Shown piece by piece: positions 43,942 to 54,152 of a DNA stretch of 64,000 bases. Position numbers and translations under genes: made by a program. Each line of letters starts with the position of its first letter. The first letter of the stretch is position 1. Source of the DNA: Atherinomorus stipes (Eukaryota; Chordata; Actinopteri; Atheriniformes; Atherinidae). The notes beneath the pieces are model-generated. The model was given only the letters and a program-made list of their open reading frames with translations, did not search any database and was not told where the DNA came from. The stretch covers positions 62,001-126,000 of the forward strand of contig JALJCO010010474.1 in assembly GCA_023101725.1 (NCBI GenBank). The letters are read 5' to 3'.

Positions 43942-45094
43942 CTAAGTTCTCATCCATTTTTTGAGTCCAATAATCGACGTGAATTTATACATAAAATTCC
44001 TCAACACAGCATGAAAAGTGGGAACATTATTTGATACAAGCATGTGGCTAGTACTTGTCCATCTTGGAAGTGAAAGCAATATTCTGAACGTGTCATGATA
44101 CGCCACCTGAAGCTTTTTCATTTTAGCTTTGCAATAGTTGCACCACAAGTGAGCAGCATAGAATGGGGTACAGTATGTGCTACAAAAAGCTATTTTAACA
44201 TCATCTGTACACATATAAAACTTGCGTGCAAGCATATTAGCTTGTGCATAGAGGTTACAGCACTACCAATGAACATCATCATCATCATCACATACTGTTG
44301 ATCACTTCTGATAATATGACCCAGATATTTGACTTTGTTCACCACATTTAACACTTGGTCTGCTAGATAAAAAGAAGGAAATTGTAATTTCTTGTCCTCC
44401 TTGGTTTTAGCAATCATAACAACGCTTTTTTTTTAGAATTACATATGATGTCATACTGCAAACCAAAACCTGCACAGACTCTCAGCAGCTGCTGCAGACC
44501 AGCACTATAAGGAGACAGAATGACCAAGTCATCTGCATACATCAGATGATTAATAAGACGATCGCCCACTCTACATCCAGTTCTACATTCATTTAGTTTC
44601 ACAGAAAGATCATCCATGTACACATTAAAGAGTACTGCGACAATATACCACCTTGACAAACCCAGTTACTAAAAAACGGTGCAGATGTGCTCTGACCCCA
44701 TTTAGCTTGCATAGATTGGTGTGAATATCAACATTGTAAAATTCTTATAAGATACAAAGGAACCCCCTCTCTCTTTCATTTTATTAAACAATTTATAATG
44801 ATTGACTCTGTCAAAAGCTTTAGAGGCATCCAGGAAACACATAAATACTGAAGTATTAGTTCTTTTATACTTATTAACAATTTCCTTCAGAGATTATATA
44901 CAGAGATCTGTACTGTGCTTATTTTTAAAGCCAAACCGATTATAGTAGTTATTATATAATCTTAAAGCCAAAGCAAAAGTATTTGTTCTAACACTTTTGA
45001 AAGTATGTATTAGGAAATGTTTACTGCAAAAAGGACAATTCAGTTCAAGTTTGCCAAATATAAGATCAATTGGAAAAACACTCGGTGAGCTCAG
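43942..45094 (-). pseudogene. LINE reverse transcriptase (jockey/I-type), decayed
   Basis: On the minus strand the reverse transcriptase motifs appear in order. These are GFKNKHSTDLC, CFLDASKAFDRVNH (motif A, about 44797-44838), CQGGIL (motif B, normally RQGG) and LMYADDLVIL (catalytic YADD at 44528-44539). Then come SPYSAGLQQLLRV, KVKYLGHII and CTPFYAAHLWCNY, with ILLSLPRWTSTSHMLVSNNV near the C-terminus. Several frameshifts and stops divide it into at least four frames. A further 5' remnant continues beyond the nested element at about 45851-45990 (FDHAFLNGVM, DKSEEV). The family is the same as the fragment at 19270-19740. The clade is not assigned. Confidence 0.8.
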
Positions 45095-45830
45095 ACCTCC
45101 GCCAAGCAGCCCAGCTCCTTTATTTTTGTGTGTTCTGGGTCATAGTATCGGGAATTTTCTCTGGATCCGGATCAACTTTTGAAACATTGTAGAACTCATT
45201 GAGATCCTTTGTGTGGTGTTATATGCAAAAATTCCAAAATCTGGCCTATCTCACAATGATAAACAGGGTTCCCACTCTTTTCTAGAAGTTATTTTCTAGG
45301 ATATTTTGAGGACTTTTCCAGTTGCTAGTTATCACAACATAGACTGATAACTTAGCTTATATATTGTACAGTGATGAAGTAAAGGCGAAGAAAAGAGGAA
45401 GCAGAGACAAAACAGCGACGAAGCGGCGATGAAACGGTGACGAAATGGCGACGAGACAGCAATGAAGCGGCAATGAAGCGTTAACAAAACGGCGACGTAG
45501 CAGCTACGAAGCAGCGATGAAACGGCAACGAGAGGGAGGAAAAATCTTTTTCCAGGACAACTCAAGCTTTTCCAGGACATTTGACTCTTTTCCTCATTTT
45601 CCATGTGTTTTCCATGACTAGAAAAATATTCAATCACCTTCCAGGTTTTCCAGGATGAGTGGGATCCAGAAGTTGATCCGGATCATCACCAAGATTTAGT
45701 GGGTTCGTCCTTGGGCCGAGGCACACAGCTGGTGAAAATTTCAGGTCAGTCCAGAACTTTTTCCATGAAGTTGCTGACAGACAGACAGACAAACCAACAC
45801 GACCAAAAACAAAACCTCCTTGGCGGAGGT
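45095..45830. mobile_element. Repeat with ACCTCCGCCAAG terminal inverted repeats inserted in the LINE
   Basis: Starts ACCTCCGCCAAG (45095-45106) and ends CTTGGCGGAGGT (45819-45830). Read on the minus strand it contains the widespread sequence CTCCGCCAAGGAGGTTTTG, then GTTTGTCTGTCTGTCTGTC and GATGATCCGGATCA. It separates two parts of a minus-strand LINE and is itself interrupted by MITE family C (45264-45664). A run of about 20 A follows the right end. Confidence 0.65.
45264..45664. mobile_element. MITE family C, copy 1
   Basis: Left end CAGGGTTCCCACTC, right end TTCCAGGATGAGTGGGA. The interior has degenerate repeats of GAAGCGGCGACGAAAC and, near the right end, the shared TTTTCCATG...TTTTCCAGGACA module. 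Related copies lie at 50017 and 51751. Confidence 0.75.
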
Positions 45831-45850
45831 AAAAAAAAAAAAAAAAAAAA

Positions 45851-47219
45851 GGATTGACAAATCATTTAACACTTCTTCTGACTTATCTGTCATAATTGGC
45901 CTCATGACACCGTTTAAAAATGCATGGTCAAACAGGGACTTTAAAACCGAAAGCACTTTACATGTTAAATTCATCCTTTCATCTCAAACTTGCACACTAT
46001 TTCTATCTTATTAGGTTTTGGGCAGCCTTCTCCGGGGAAACCTCTGGTAGGCAAGACTACCAGACATAAAATGCTTGAAATATTCCTAATTTTCTCAAAA
46101 GCTGCTCATACTGTTAATATACATGCTGTTTGACCCACTGCAGCGGGTGGATATTTTTGTATACTTAGTTATTTTATTAGAGGGGAAGTAATTATTTGGA
46201 AACTCCCAAAGGACTCACATGGAGATTTCCAGAATATAAGCCTGATTTAATTACTGATTAGTGTTGGATATTATTTCTTTTTTAAACAATATTCATTCTG
46301 GCCAAGCAGGAATTGAGTGCAGTGCAAAACTCCCAGTTTTCCATTTAAACACAAATCTTGTTGAAATCAATATATAATATATAAGAGACCCATTTAATAG
46401 CATTTTGACTTGTATCTGTGACATTTTACTGTATGCAGTTCACTGCTTGCAAGGAGAAAAATGACATCTCGTGTTAATTTTAGAAGTGTTTGGAGGTTAT
46501 ACTTATATCCACATCTCATAAGCTAAAACCCTAAGACTGACTGTAGGTGTAGTTGCAAAATTTGATTTTGATAGTTTCAATATAATACTTTTGAACAATC
46601 CACTGGTATTAAGGATTTAGTTACTGTTTCAACTAGCAAGTTGTTTTAAAATTTACTGAAGAGGGTTTATATTCTGCACATTGCTGAAAATGACTCAACA
46701 CTAAATATTTGCCTTTTTTTGGTGGATATGGAAGAGTATTCTCATGCACTCTGCCCTGCCAACCTTTCATGCCTGTCAGATTACATCCCAGATTTCCTGG
46801 CCTGTGGTGATATAGAATTGAATTGAGCTGCAGGGATTTGGTAAAGGAAGATGGTTCTGTAAGGCCGGAGCCTTACTCAGACTGGTTCCTACTTTTATCA
46901 TTTTAAAACCGCTCAGGGTTGTCGAGTGTTTTCTGTGTGTGAGCAGTGAATTCTGCAGATGGAGTTTAAATTAGACACACAGGGAGACTGGGATGTGCTC
47001 CATTGCTTTTAAAAGGAATCTGACGTACAGGGCAGTTGAAGAGGGATATGAAAATATTTTCAGCTTGAATAAAGGTCAGACTGCTTATTGAAATAAGTGA
47101 TCGCAATAATGTTTCCAGTGGGTTATGTGTTAAGGGAATATTTGTAAGTATTCTTACAATGACAAATAAAATTCTGAGTGGACAGGAGCCGTCTAAGATG
47201 GTGATTCATCTGTCAGTTG
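45851..47219. other. LINE 5' remnant, then unrecognised sequence
   Basis: 45851-45990 is the continuation of the minus-strand LINE. From about 46020 nothing was recognised. Confidence 0.45.
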
Positions 47220-47459
47220 TCACCAGTGATGGGTTACTGCGTTAGAATAAATGGCTCCACTTTTTCAGTAACGGGGTAATCTAACTAATTACTATGTCCA
47301 TCGTTGCAAAGCCGTTAGCATTGCTGGCCTTCACTGTTGGCAAGTTATTGTTGTTTTTTGTTCCTGGTGAACAGAAGTTTCACATTTGTTGGGACTATAT
47401 CATGCTGGAGCTCTCGCGGAGAGGAGGCGGAGTGATACGTGGAGACACTCGCCCATACA
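47220..47459. other. Possible fragment of another hAT-like element
   Basis: CACCAGTGATGGGTTACTGC and TTTTTCAGTAACGGGGTAATC resemble one end of a fish hAT-like family. The matching end was not found; the element at 47468 sits inside it. Confidence 0.35.
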
Positions 47460-47467
47460 CTCAGCGG

Positions 47468-48128
47468 TAGGGATGGGCGATAACCGGAATTTTTCATGTC
47501 GATACGATACCAGTAGTTTATGGCACTTTTTCAGCGATACTGATATTGATACCAATACTTTTTGTCCTTTAAAAGAAAATAACGTGATTGTACATTTTGC
47601 ATTAATATCTTGAATGCAAGGGCAATATTAGATATAAGTAAATACTGAGAAGTACTGGAAAGAAATGCTTTTAAAACAATAATAAATTATAGTGGTGATA
47701 AATTAAACAAAAAAAGATTAAAAATGTCTTCATTTATCAAAAAACGTGATATACTAACTAAAATAATCGAATATATTAAGTGCAAAATCTTAAAATAGAA
47801 AATGTTATAGTTATATTACAAATTTACCAAAATATAATGTACAATAACCTGCATTAAACCACTGAAAGACAACAAAACATCATCATCATCATCACTAACA
47901 GTAGCAACATCATCATGACATCTGATAGGCTACCACCATCATGTGATACGGAAGCTAGAATCTGGCTGCTTTCATCATTTCATTGCCTAAAACTCTCAGC
48001 AGTAGAAACAAATTGCATGTTTTGTATCTGTACAGTGGTAAAACGATACTTAAAAAAGTATTGATTACGATGTTTTGCCTGGCTGGTATTGAAGTATCGA
48101 CTCCAAGGTATCGATATGCCCATCCCTA
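47468..48128. mobile_element. Non-autonomous hAT element
   Basis: 661 bp with ends TAGGGATGGGCGATA and GATATGCCCATCCCTA. It is flanked by CTCAGCGG (47460-47467) and CTCAGCAG (48129-48136), one mismatch. The interior is AT-rich with a (CAT)n stretch near 47880. No transposase. Confidence 0.85.
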
Positions 48129-48377
48129 CTCAGCAGTAACCTGCGGTCTCCAGGGCTGCAGACACACACTCATGTTTGAGTAAAAAAAAAAATACAGTTG
48201 CGGTGTTCTGTTGAACGCGGCTGCGCGTCAGGCTTGAAGAAGTTCGTATTAACCCTTTGCTGACCTATACAGAACGTACGGCAGTGACAGCGTCACCAAC
48301 CAGACACAGACGCAGATGCAGCGCGAGTATGAATCCAGTTTAAGAAGAAAACAGCATCAAGCAACAAGTTTCCCTGA

Positions 48378-48779
48378 ATAGGGGATTATCACGCTTCCAT
48401 GTTCCGGTTTCCGGAACTTTCAACAATAGCTGAATCCAATGTCACTGCTCTGTTCCACTTTGTAATTCGGATAAACAGCGCCAACCCTACATAAGTTTTC
48501 ATGGACTGAAGTGATGCTAAGGAAAAAATGGATCAAAGTGATTCGCCGGGGGGAAGGGCCGAACTTTAGAATAACACAAGGTTGCACGTTTGTCTGTAGC
48601 CAGCAATGATGCAGACTACACAGCTGGCGTTAGCAGGCTAGCGTGAGCAGCCTGGCGTTAGCCAGCGAGCGTTTGCTGACGTGCCTAACTTTGTGCCTCT
48701 GAAAACACACAAGCATCTGAAAATCGGGTATGTACCCTCCCGTTTCCAGTGGAACAACTGGGGACTGCCAAGAAAGGAG
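48378..48779. mobile_element. Foldback element family A, copy 3 (half element)
   Basis: Begins ATAGGGGATTATCACGCTTC like the other family A ends and continues through GGATAAACAGCGCCAACC, GAAGGGCCGAAC and GAACAACTGGGGACTGCC. It stops abruptly at about 48779. Only one arm is present. It is more diverged than copies 1 and 2 and has a different CAGCCTGGCGTTAGCCAGCG segment, suggesting an older or distinct subfamily. Confidence 0.8.
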
Positions 48780-49070
48780 CTTGGAAACCCATCTATGAAG
48801 CACTACTAACCTATTTTTAAGTAGCTCTACATTCGTTTAAGATAATTTGGAGAAACTATGTCATATTTAGGTTTCAGTAAGTGCATTTAGGGACTGCACA
48901 TCAACTAGTTAATCAAGATTTTCACATTGGTGATGAAAATAAATTATGAAGAGTGCTTCAGTTACTTAGTGCTTGCTAAGCTAGAGCTACATGATTCAGT
49001 TTAACTCAAACAGGTCAGCAAGGTAACTATGATGTTATATTAGCCACAGTATAAAAATGTGGAAAAATAA

Positions 49071-49382
49071 CCTGTCTTTTGTATAGGGCATTATGAGAAG
49101 GGATATATTTCTAACTTTTTTGTAAAAAGAAAGGACGGATCAGGTTCAGACAGAGCCCAGCCCCAGTGTCAGCATCCTGACAGCTTTCAGTGTGAAGCCA
49201 GTCATGCGAGCTGTGGTCAGACACGAGAATCCAGTCTACTACCACCACCAGACAGTAAGCTAGAACTGGTCTGGAGAGAAGTCATTGATCCCCCTACAAC
49301 CACACCAAGTTCCACATACAGCACCCCAGATCAACCAACTTATCTTTCCATGAACTTTTTGGAACTTGTTGCAAATAAGTAA
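49071..49382 (+). other. Unidentified 103-codon open frame lacking a start codon
   Basis: Bounded by in-frame TAA at 49068 and TAA at 49380. It contains CIGHYEKGYISNFFVKRKDG, FQCEASHASCGQTRESSLLP and DSKLELVWREVIDPP. Composition is protein-like and less AT-biased than its surroundings, but there is no upstream ATG, no convincing splice site and no family I recognise. It could be an exon, an old TE coding remnant or chance. Confidence 0.25.
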
Positions 49383-49716
49383 AGATGTTTTATTTCTCTC
49401 ATGTAATTACAGTTATCACAGCAGTGTTAGAGAGGGACGCTGTCATTCCTTCTTGAAGTCTTTACTACCCTATAAAAGTTAGGCTCTGATCAAATCCTTT
49501 TAACTCCATCTTCCATTGACATTTTTCTCTAGTAATTTTTCTCTTTTTTCTCAGTTAAAGTTTATTCTGAGTAACTGGTGTTACTGTCAAATACTTGAAA
49601 TTTAAAAAGGGGAATAATGCACTATTGTTTCCTTTAAAAAGGGGGAGATTGTGATGGTTTCTAGCAACAGGAGATGAAAAGGACCCAAATGCAGAAAAAG
49701 CAACTGACAAATTGGT
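49383..49716. other. Unrecognised spacer
   Basis: Nothing recognised. Confidence 0.5.
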
Positions 49717-50428
49717 ATAGGGAGCCGAAGTCACACCCATCTGCGAAAAAATATGAATGGAAATCAATGGGGAGAAAATAAGTATCTTCAGGTCCCAGTC
49801 GTTCTCTGTCCTGGATTCCAGATATGTTGGTTGTGGATTTAAATTTTAAAAAATTGTGCAATGAAAAAATAAAATACTGCGAAGGACTTTGGTTATTTCA
49901 GGATTTACTTAAAGCCACTTCGTGGACTACAGCTCCCGCCGCAAGTGATGTTGCTCCCTACGATTGGCGTGAACGAGACCGGACGTCATGCCATCGGCGT
50001 GATGGAAAGACTCAATCAGGGTTCCCACCTGTCCTGGAAAACCTGGAAAATGATTAAAACATTTTTCCTCGCATGGAAAACACATGGAAAATGAGAAAAA
50101 GAGTAAAAGGTTCTGGAAAAGCTTGAGTTGTTCTGGAAAAAAAGATTTTTCCTCCCTCTGCTTCATCCCCGTTTCGCCTCTGTTTTGTAACTGCTCGTTC
50201 GGCATTTACGCTATGTCTCTGTTTCGTCGCTGCTTCGTCTCTGCTTGAAAGGCTTGAAAAGTGCACGAAAAATTTTCATTTAAATCCACAACCAACATAC
50301 CTGGAATCCAGGGCAGAGAGCGACTGAACCAGAAGATAATTATTTTCTCCCTGTTGACTTCCATTCATATTTTTTGTCTCTTAGGTCCCATGGGGCTCAC
50401 CGGAAGGGGCGTTACTTTGGTTCCCTAT
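49717..50428. mobile_element. Foldback element family D with long inverted repeats
   Basis: Left end ATAGGGAGCCGAAGTCAC, right end TTACTTTGGTTCCCTAT. The arms (49717-49862 and 50255-50428) share, inverted, GGATTCCAGATATGTTGGTT/AACCAACATACCTGGAATCC and AATATGAATGGAA. A copy of MITE family C (50017-50250) sits between the arms. Confidence 0.8.
50017..50250. mobile_element. MITE family C, copy 2 (right-truncated)
   Basis: Starts CAGGGTTCCCACCTGTCC and contains TGGAAAACACATGGAAAATG and TTTCGTCGCTGCTTCGTC. The right terminus is missing. Nested in foldback D. Confidence 0.75.
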
Positions 50429-51742
50429 TATGTTAACACAAATATAAAAGCTGCAGACCAGCAAACTGCCAGGATTTCTGCTGTTAAACAAGTCTAAGTC
50501 AACTTTACTCAAAAAATTAGGCCCCAGCAAGTTTAGAAGCTCTGATTTAAACCTCTGTTTTCTTTGTACTTATTTGCTGTTGCCTTTTTTCTTTCTTCAC
50601 AATGTGACAGTGAATCACTCTTCATTTTATGTGTTGTCTTCTTTCACAGCTCGTAAAAGTTTTGATTAGGATGAAGATGCAGGGAGCTCAGCCTGCAGGA
50701 CTTTGTTGTCGTGAAAAACCTGAGATGTGACTCTGATACTTGTTTTTAAGAGGCAAGTAAGAAGTCAGGGTGTATTTCCATCCTGGTTTCTCTCTCATGA
50801 ATGTCTCTGAGGCTATGTGGGTGACACTTTGTCTCTTTTAGCTGAGAATGTGATTTATGAGAAGTCTCACAAAACTGGGTAATATAAAGCAAAATGCACA
50901 AGCGTCATGTTGCTTTCTCATATGAATCCCTTGATGTTTATTTTCAGTCAAACTGGGCAATGGGCAAAACATGACTTAGATCTCTTTTGAAAAGTAACAC
51001 ACTTTTTTTTCCCCTTAAACACTCAAAATAACTCAGCGGGCTGACTTTCAGAAGTTTACCCAGACTGAAAAAATGCCCATCCAAATAAAACTTTTTGAAC
51101 ACAGATGATTGTAGATGTTATTTTGATATTGTGGAATAAGGAAATGCACTCAATAATCATTAATTTCTTTTTTATATACTGAAACAATGTCAATCAAGAG
51201 CAAAAATTACTCAAACTTTACTGATAGCATTCAGACAATCCATTATTAAAAAGCTAATTAAGGCATTAGGCTGCCAGGTGGTAAGATGACGCCTTGCGGC
51301 TGAAAAACAGCATTGCTTGTGTATTGAAAGTGGGGCCCTTGCAGCCCACAGCTTCCCATGTTAAAAGGCCATTTTCACAGCACAAATACACACGCTTAGA
51401 GCCTATTTTTAGGTTTGATAGGTAAACGTTACCTTCATGACAACTGTGAGGGGGTGATTTTTTTCTAACTTATCCATTTATTTAACCTTGAAATTATGCA
51501 TAATTAGGGGGAAAAGTCATTTTGATTGACAGGTGACAGATTGTCTGTCAGCGCTACCGCTAGTGGCTAGCTCCCAGAAAGGCCTTAGCCAGTAGCAGAG
51601 TAGCACAACCGTTGTTTTTTGCCAGCGAAGCCTGCCTTAACTTTTGCAACTCTCTGTTAGCTCCTGTTAGCTTGGTTAGCTCTTAGCTACAGGTAGGTCA
51701 CAGTTTCAATCAACTGTCCACACACTCACAGCCACTCACTGA
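50429..51742. other. Unrecognised sequence
   Basis: A splice-acceptor-like TGTTGTCTTCTTTCACAG ends at 50650, followed by a frame open for 26 codons only. Nothing else recognised. Confidence 0.4.
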
Positions 51743-51750
51743 GCTCCACC

Positions 51751-52076
51751 CAGAGTTCCTATGCATCCTGGAAAACCTGGAGAAAGATTAAACATTTGTC
51801 CAGTCATGGAAAACACATGGGAAATGAAAAAAAAGAGTAAAATCTCATGGAAAAGCTTGAATTTTCCTGGAAAATGATTTTTCCTCCCTTCGCTTTATCT
51901 CCGCTTTGTCGCTGCTTCGTCGCTGTTTCATCTCTGTACAAAATATAAGCTACAATTGTCGAACACTTCTCCAAAAGATTGGGGTGGAATTTTTTAGTCT
52001 GTTGTGATAACTTGACTCGTACTGTAGCAGCTGGAAAAGTCCTGAAAATAACTTCAAGAAAAGAGTGGGAACTCTG
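51751..52076. mobile_element. MITE family C, copy 3
   Basis: 326 bp. Left end CAGAGTTCCTATGCATCC, right end AAGAGTGGGAACTCTG. Both flanks carry TCCACC (51745-51750, 52077-52082). The interior includes TCGCTGCTTCGTCGCTG as in copy 2. No coding region. Confidence 0.8.
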
Positions 52077-52084
52077 TCCACCAA

Positions 52085-53424
52085 CCCTTTCCCCCTATTT
52101 TTTTCCTGAGCAAGTTGATTTTGGTGAAAACCATCCTTCAAGCTTCAGTTCAGCTCTCCAGAAACCTACGGGGTGATGTCTGGAGGGTTTGTCCACTAAA
52201 TAAACCGTCTGTGGTCAAAAATAAATCTACAGTGTTAAAAAAAACAAACATAAAAGCCTTTCAGGGAACAAATGGATTGCACTGAATCTTGACTTTGATT
52301 CAGTCCGCCATTCCGAGCTTGCAGGGGACAGTGGGTGGCAGTGAAAAGGAAAAAAAACACCTGAAGGAAAACCTGTGACAGAACCGGGCCTAGGGTGGGC
52401 GACTATCTGCCTCATCTGTTGGAGAGATAAAGGAATTAGCAGGTACCACAACTTTTATTGAGGGAGACCTGCGAAGAAAGAAGAGAAATGAAAGTTAATG
52501 AGAATAATAAAGTCATAAATTTATAAATGGGAAATAAAGATCATAAAGACGAAAGGGGAAGGAAGTGCTCAGTGCATCATGGGACGTCCCTCAGCAGTCT
52601 AAGCCTTTGGCTGCATAAATAAGGGATGACTAATCACCCCTAACTAGAGTTATCAAAGATTTATCAAAAAGGACGGTTTAAAGCCTCGTTCTAAACGTAG
52701 AGAGCGGGTCTTTACCTGAAAGCAATGGTGTACTATTTGAAAGTTTGATCATTATTAATAACTTCATTTAGATGGCGGTAATAGTACAATCTACACAATA
52801 TGAAGAGCTAAAAAAAACAAAAAACAAAATCCATCCACTCTAATGGCTGCTGGGCTGCAAAGACGTTAACCAATGCGAACCATCTGGCCACGTGGCTTAC
52901 ATTGGTCAACGTAGCTGTTTGTCTGGCTTCTCTCTGCTTTCGATCAAATCCCCTGCTCAAGCTGACGTTTCCCCGACAGCTGACTCCCTGTGTTCCGCCT
53001 TGTTCCCGCCCTCTTCCGCATTTAAACATTTCATTCATATATTTATTTATTCATTTATTTCTCTTTTGCGTTTGAAACTTTCTGCAATAAATAAGTAGCT
53101 GAGTAGCAGCTTAACAACAAGAGGAGAATGGGACAGAAAGGCAGCAGCAGCAGGAAGCGGCCTCTGTTCACCGGCAGAAGTTGGAGAGGAAAAAAAGGCA
53201 GACGGAATGTGAGCAACAGGACGGAGGGAAGGCTGCGGGTGTTACATTCACCACTAGAGGAAACTACAGGTGGATGAAGTCTGTGAAAGAAACGCAGACA
53301 AGAGGAAAACGTAACCAATGCTGGATGGAAGGCCGGGGAATTATCGGGTGATGCCGACGAAGCTCCAGGACTCCTGGACCAGGAGGGATAATCTGCAGAA
53401 GCAGAGAGTGCATTATTCTTTCAC
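52085..53424. other. Unrecognised sequence
   Basis: No gene or terminal repeat recognised. The short frames at 52808-53098 on both strands have no domain. Confidence 0.45.
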
Positions 53425-53682
53425 TCCTCATTCACACTTGGTGATGGTATGCTATGTATGTAGCCACAGCTGTCCTGGGGCAGACTGACGGAAGTGTGGC
53501 AGCCATTTCGTGCCTACGGCCCCTCCGACCACCATGCATTCACATGCATTCATACACCAGCAGTGCCCCCACTGGAGGCAAGGAGGGTTAAGTGTAAGTG
53601 TCTTGCCCAAGGATCGGGATTCGAACTGCAGATCCTTCAATCATTGGCCAAGCTGCTCTACCACCTGAACTACAGCCACCCC
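53425..53682 (-). mobile_element. tRNA-derived SINE
   Basis: Minus strand: GGGGTGGCTGTAGTTCAGG, then GGTAGAGCAGCTTGG (box A region, 53652-53672) and GCAGTTCGAATCCC (box B, about 53615-53628). The spacing is that of a tRNA. The body continues CCTTGGGCAAGACACTT and, further on, ATGAATGCATGTGAATGCAT, a tRNA-unrelated part seen in teleost SINEs. The 3' end near 53425 is diffuse. Confidence 0.75.
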
Positions 53683-53734
53683 AAATGTGTAAACTGTAAA
53701 CTCTGACACTACGCTGCCGCCATGATTTCCGGTG

Positions 53735-53763
53735 GGAGTGCTCCGTTTCCTCCGGAGCACTCC
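53735..53763. repeat. Perfect 11-bp hairpin
   Basis: GGAGTGCTCCG, 7-nt loop, CGGAGCACTCC. Confidence 0.8.
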
Positions 53764-53855
53764 GGATTTGTAAGTTCTCTCACTACGGAAATACTGACGG
53801 ACGAAACGACCTCCGGATACGGATGAAAGCGTCCATATCCGTATTTACTGTAAGG

Positions 53856-54152
53856 CAGTGGTTCTCAAACTGGGGGGCGGGCCCCCCAAGGGAGGCTCAG
53901 GTCTCTGTCAGGGGGGGCCTAGGTAGGCCTATAGTTTTTGCACTTCTAACAAAAAATGGGCATATTCTTTAAAGTACTAATGAACAAATGATGGTGACTC
54001 AAAAGGCATCCCCCTACCCCAGTGTTTTCATGTATCTCATGGTAAATTTTTGGGTGCATGTGGTAGTGGTGGTGGGATGGGGGGGGGGGGGGGCTTGACA
54101 TTATAATTTCCAATGAAAAGGGGGCTCTGCAAAAAAAGTTTGAGAACCACTG
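53856..54152. mobile_element. hAT (Charlie-like) MITE
   Basis: 297 bp. Ends CAGTGGTTCTCAAACT and AGTTTGAGAACCACTG are perfect 16-bp inverted repeats, a terminus I recognise from Charlie-type hAT elements. Octamers on either side (CTGTAAGG, CCATAGGA) do not match well. The interior is G-rich, including a G-run at about 54080-54093. Confidence 0.8.

Noticed and set aside
45332..45637. 101-codon minus-strand frame with RFIAVSSPF-type repeats
   Set aside because: Comes from the degenerate GAAGCGGCGACG repeats of MITE family C.
47880..47905. CRISPR-like or regulatory direct repeat (CAT)n
   Set aside because: Simple trinucleotide microsatellite; no spacers; the genome is eukaryotic.
53617..53672. 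A true tRNA gene
   Set aside because: Box A and box B are present, but the cloverleaf is not closed and the sequence continues into a SINE body.
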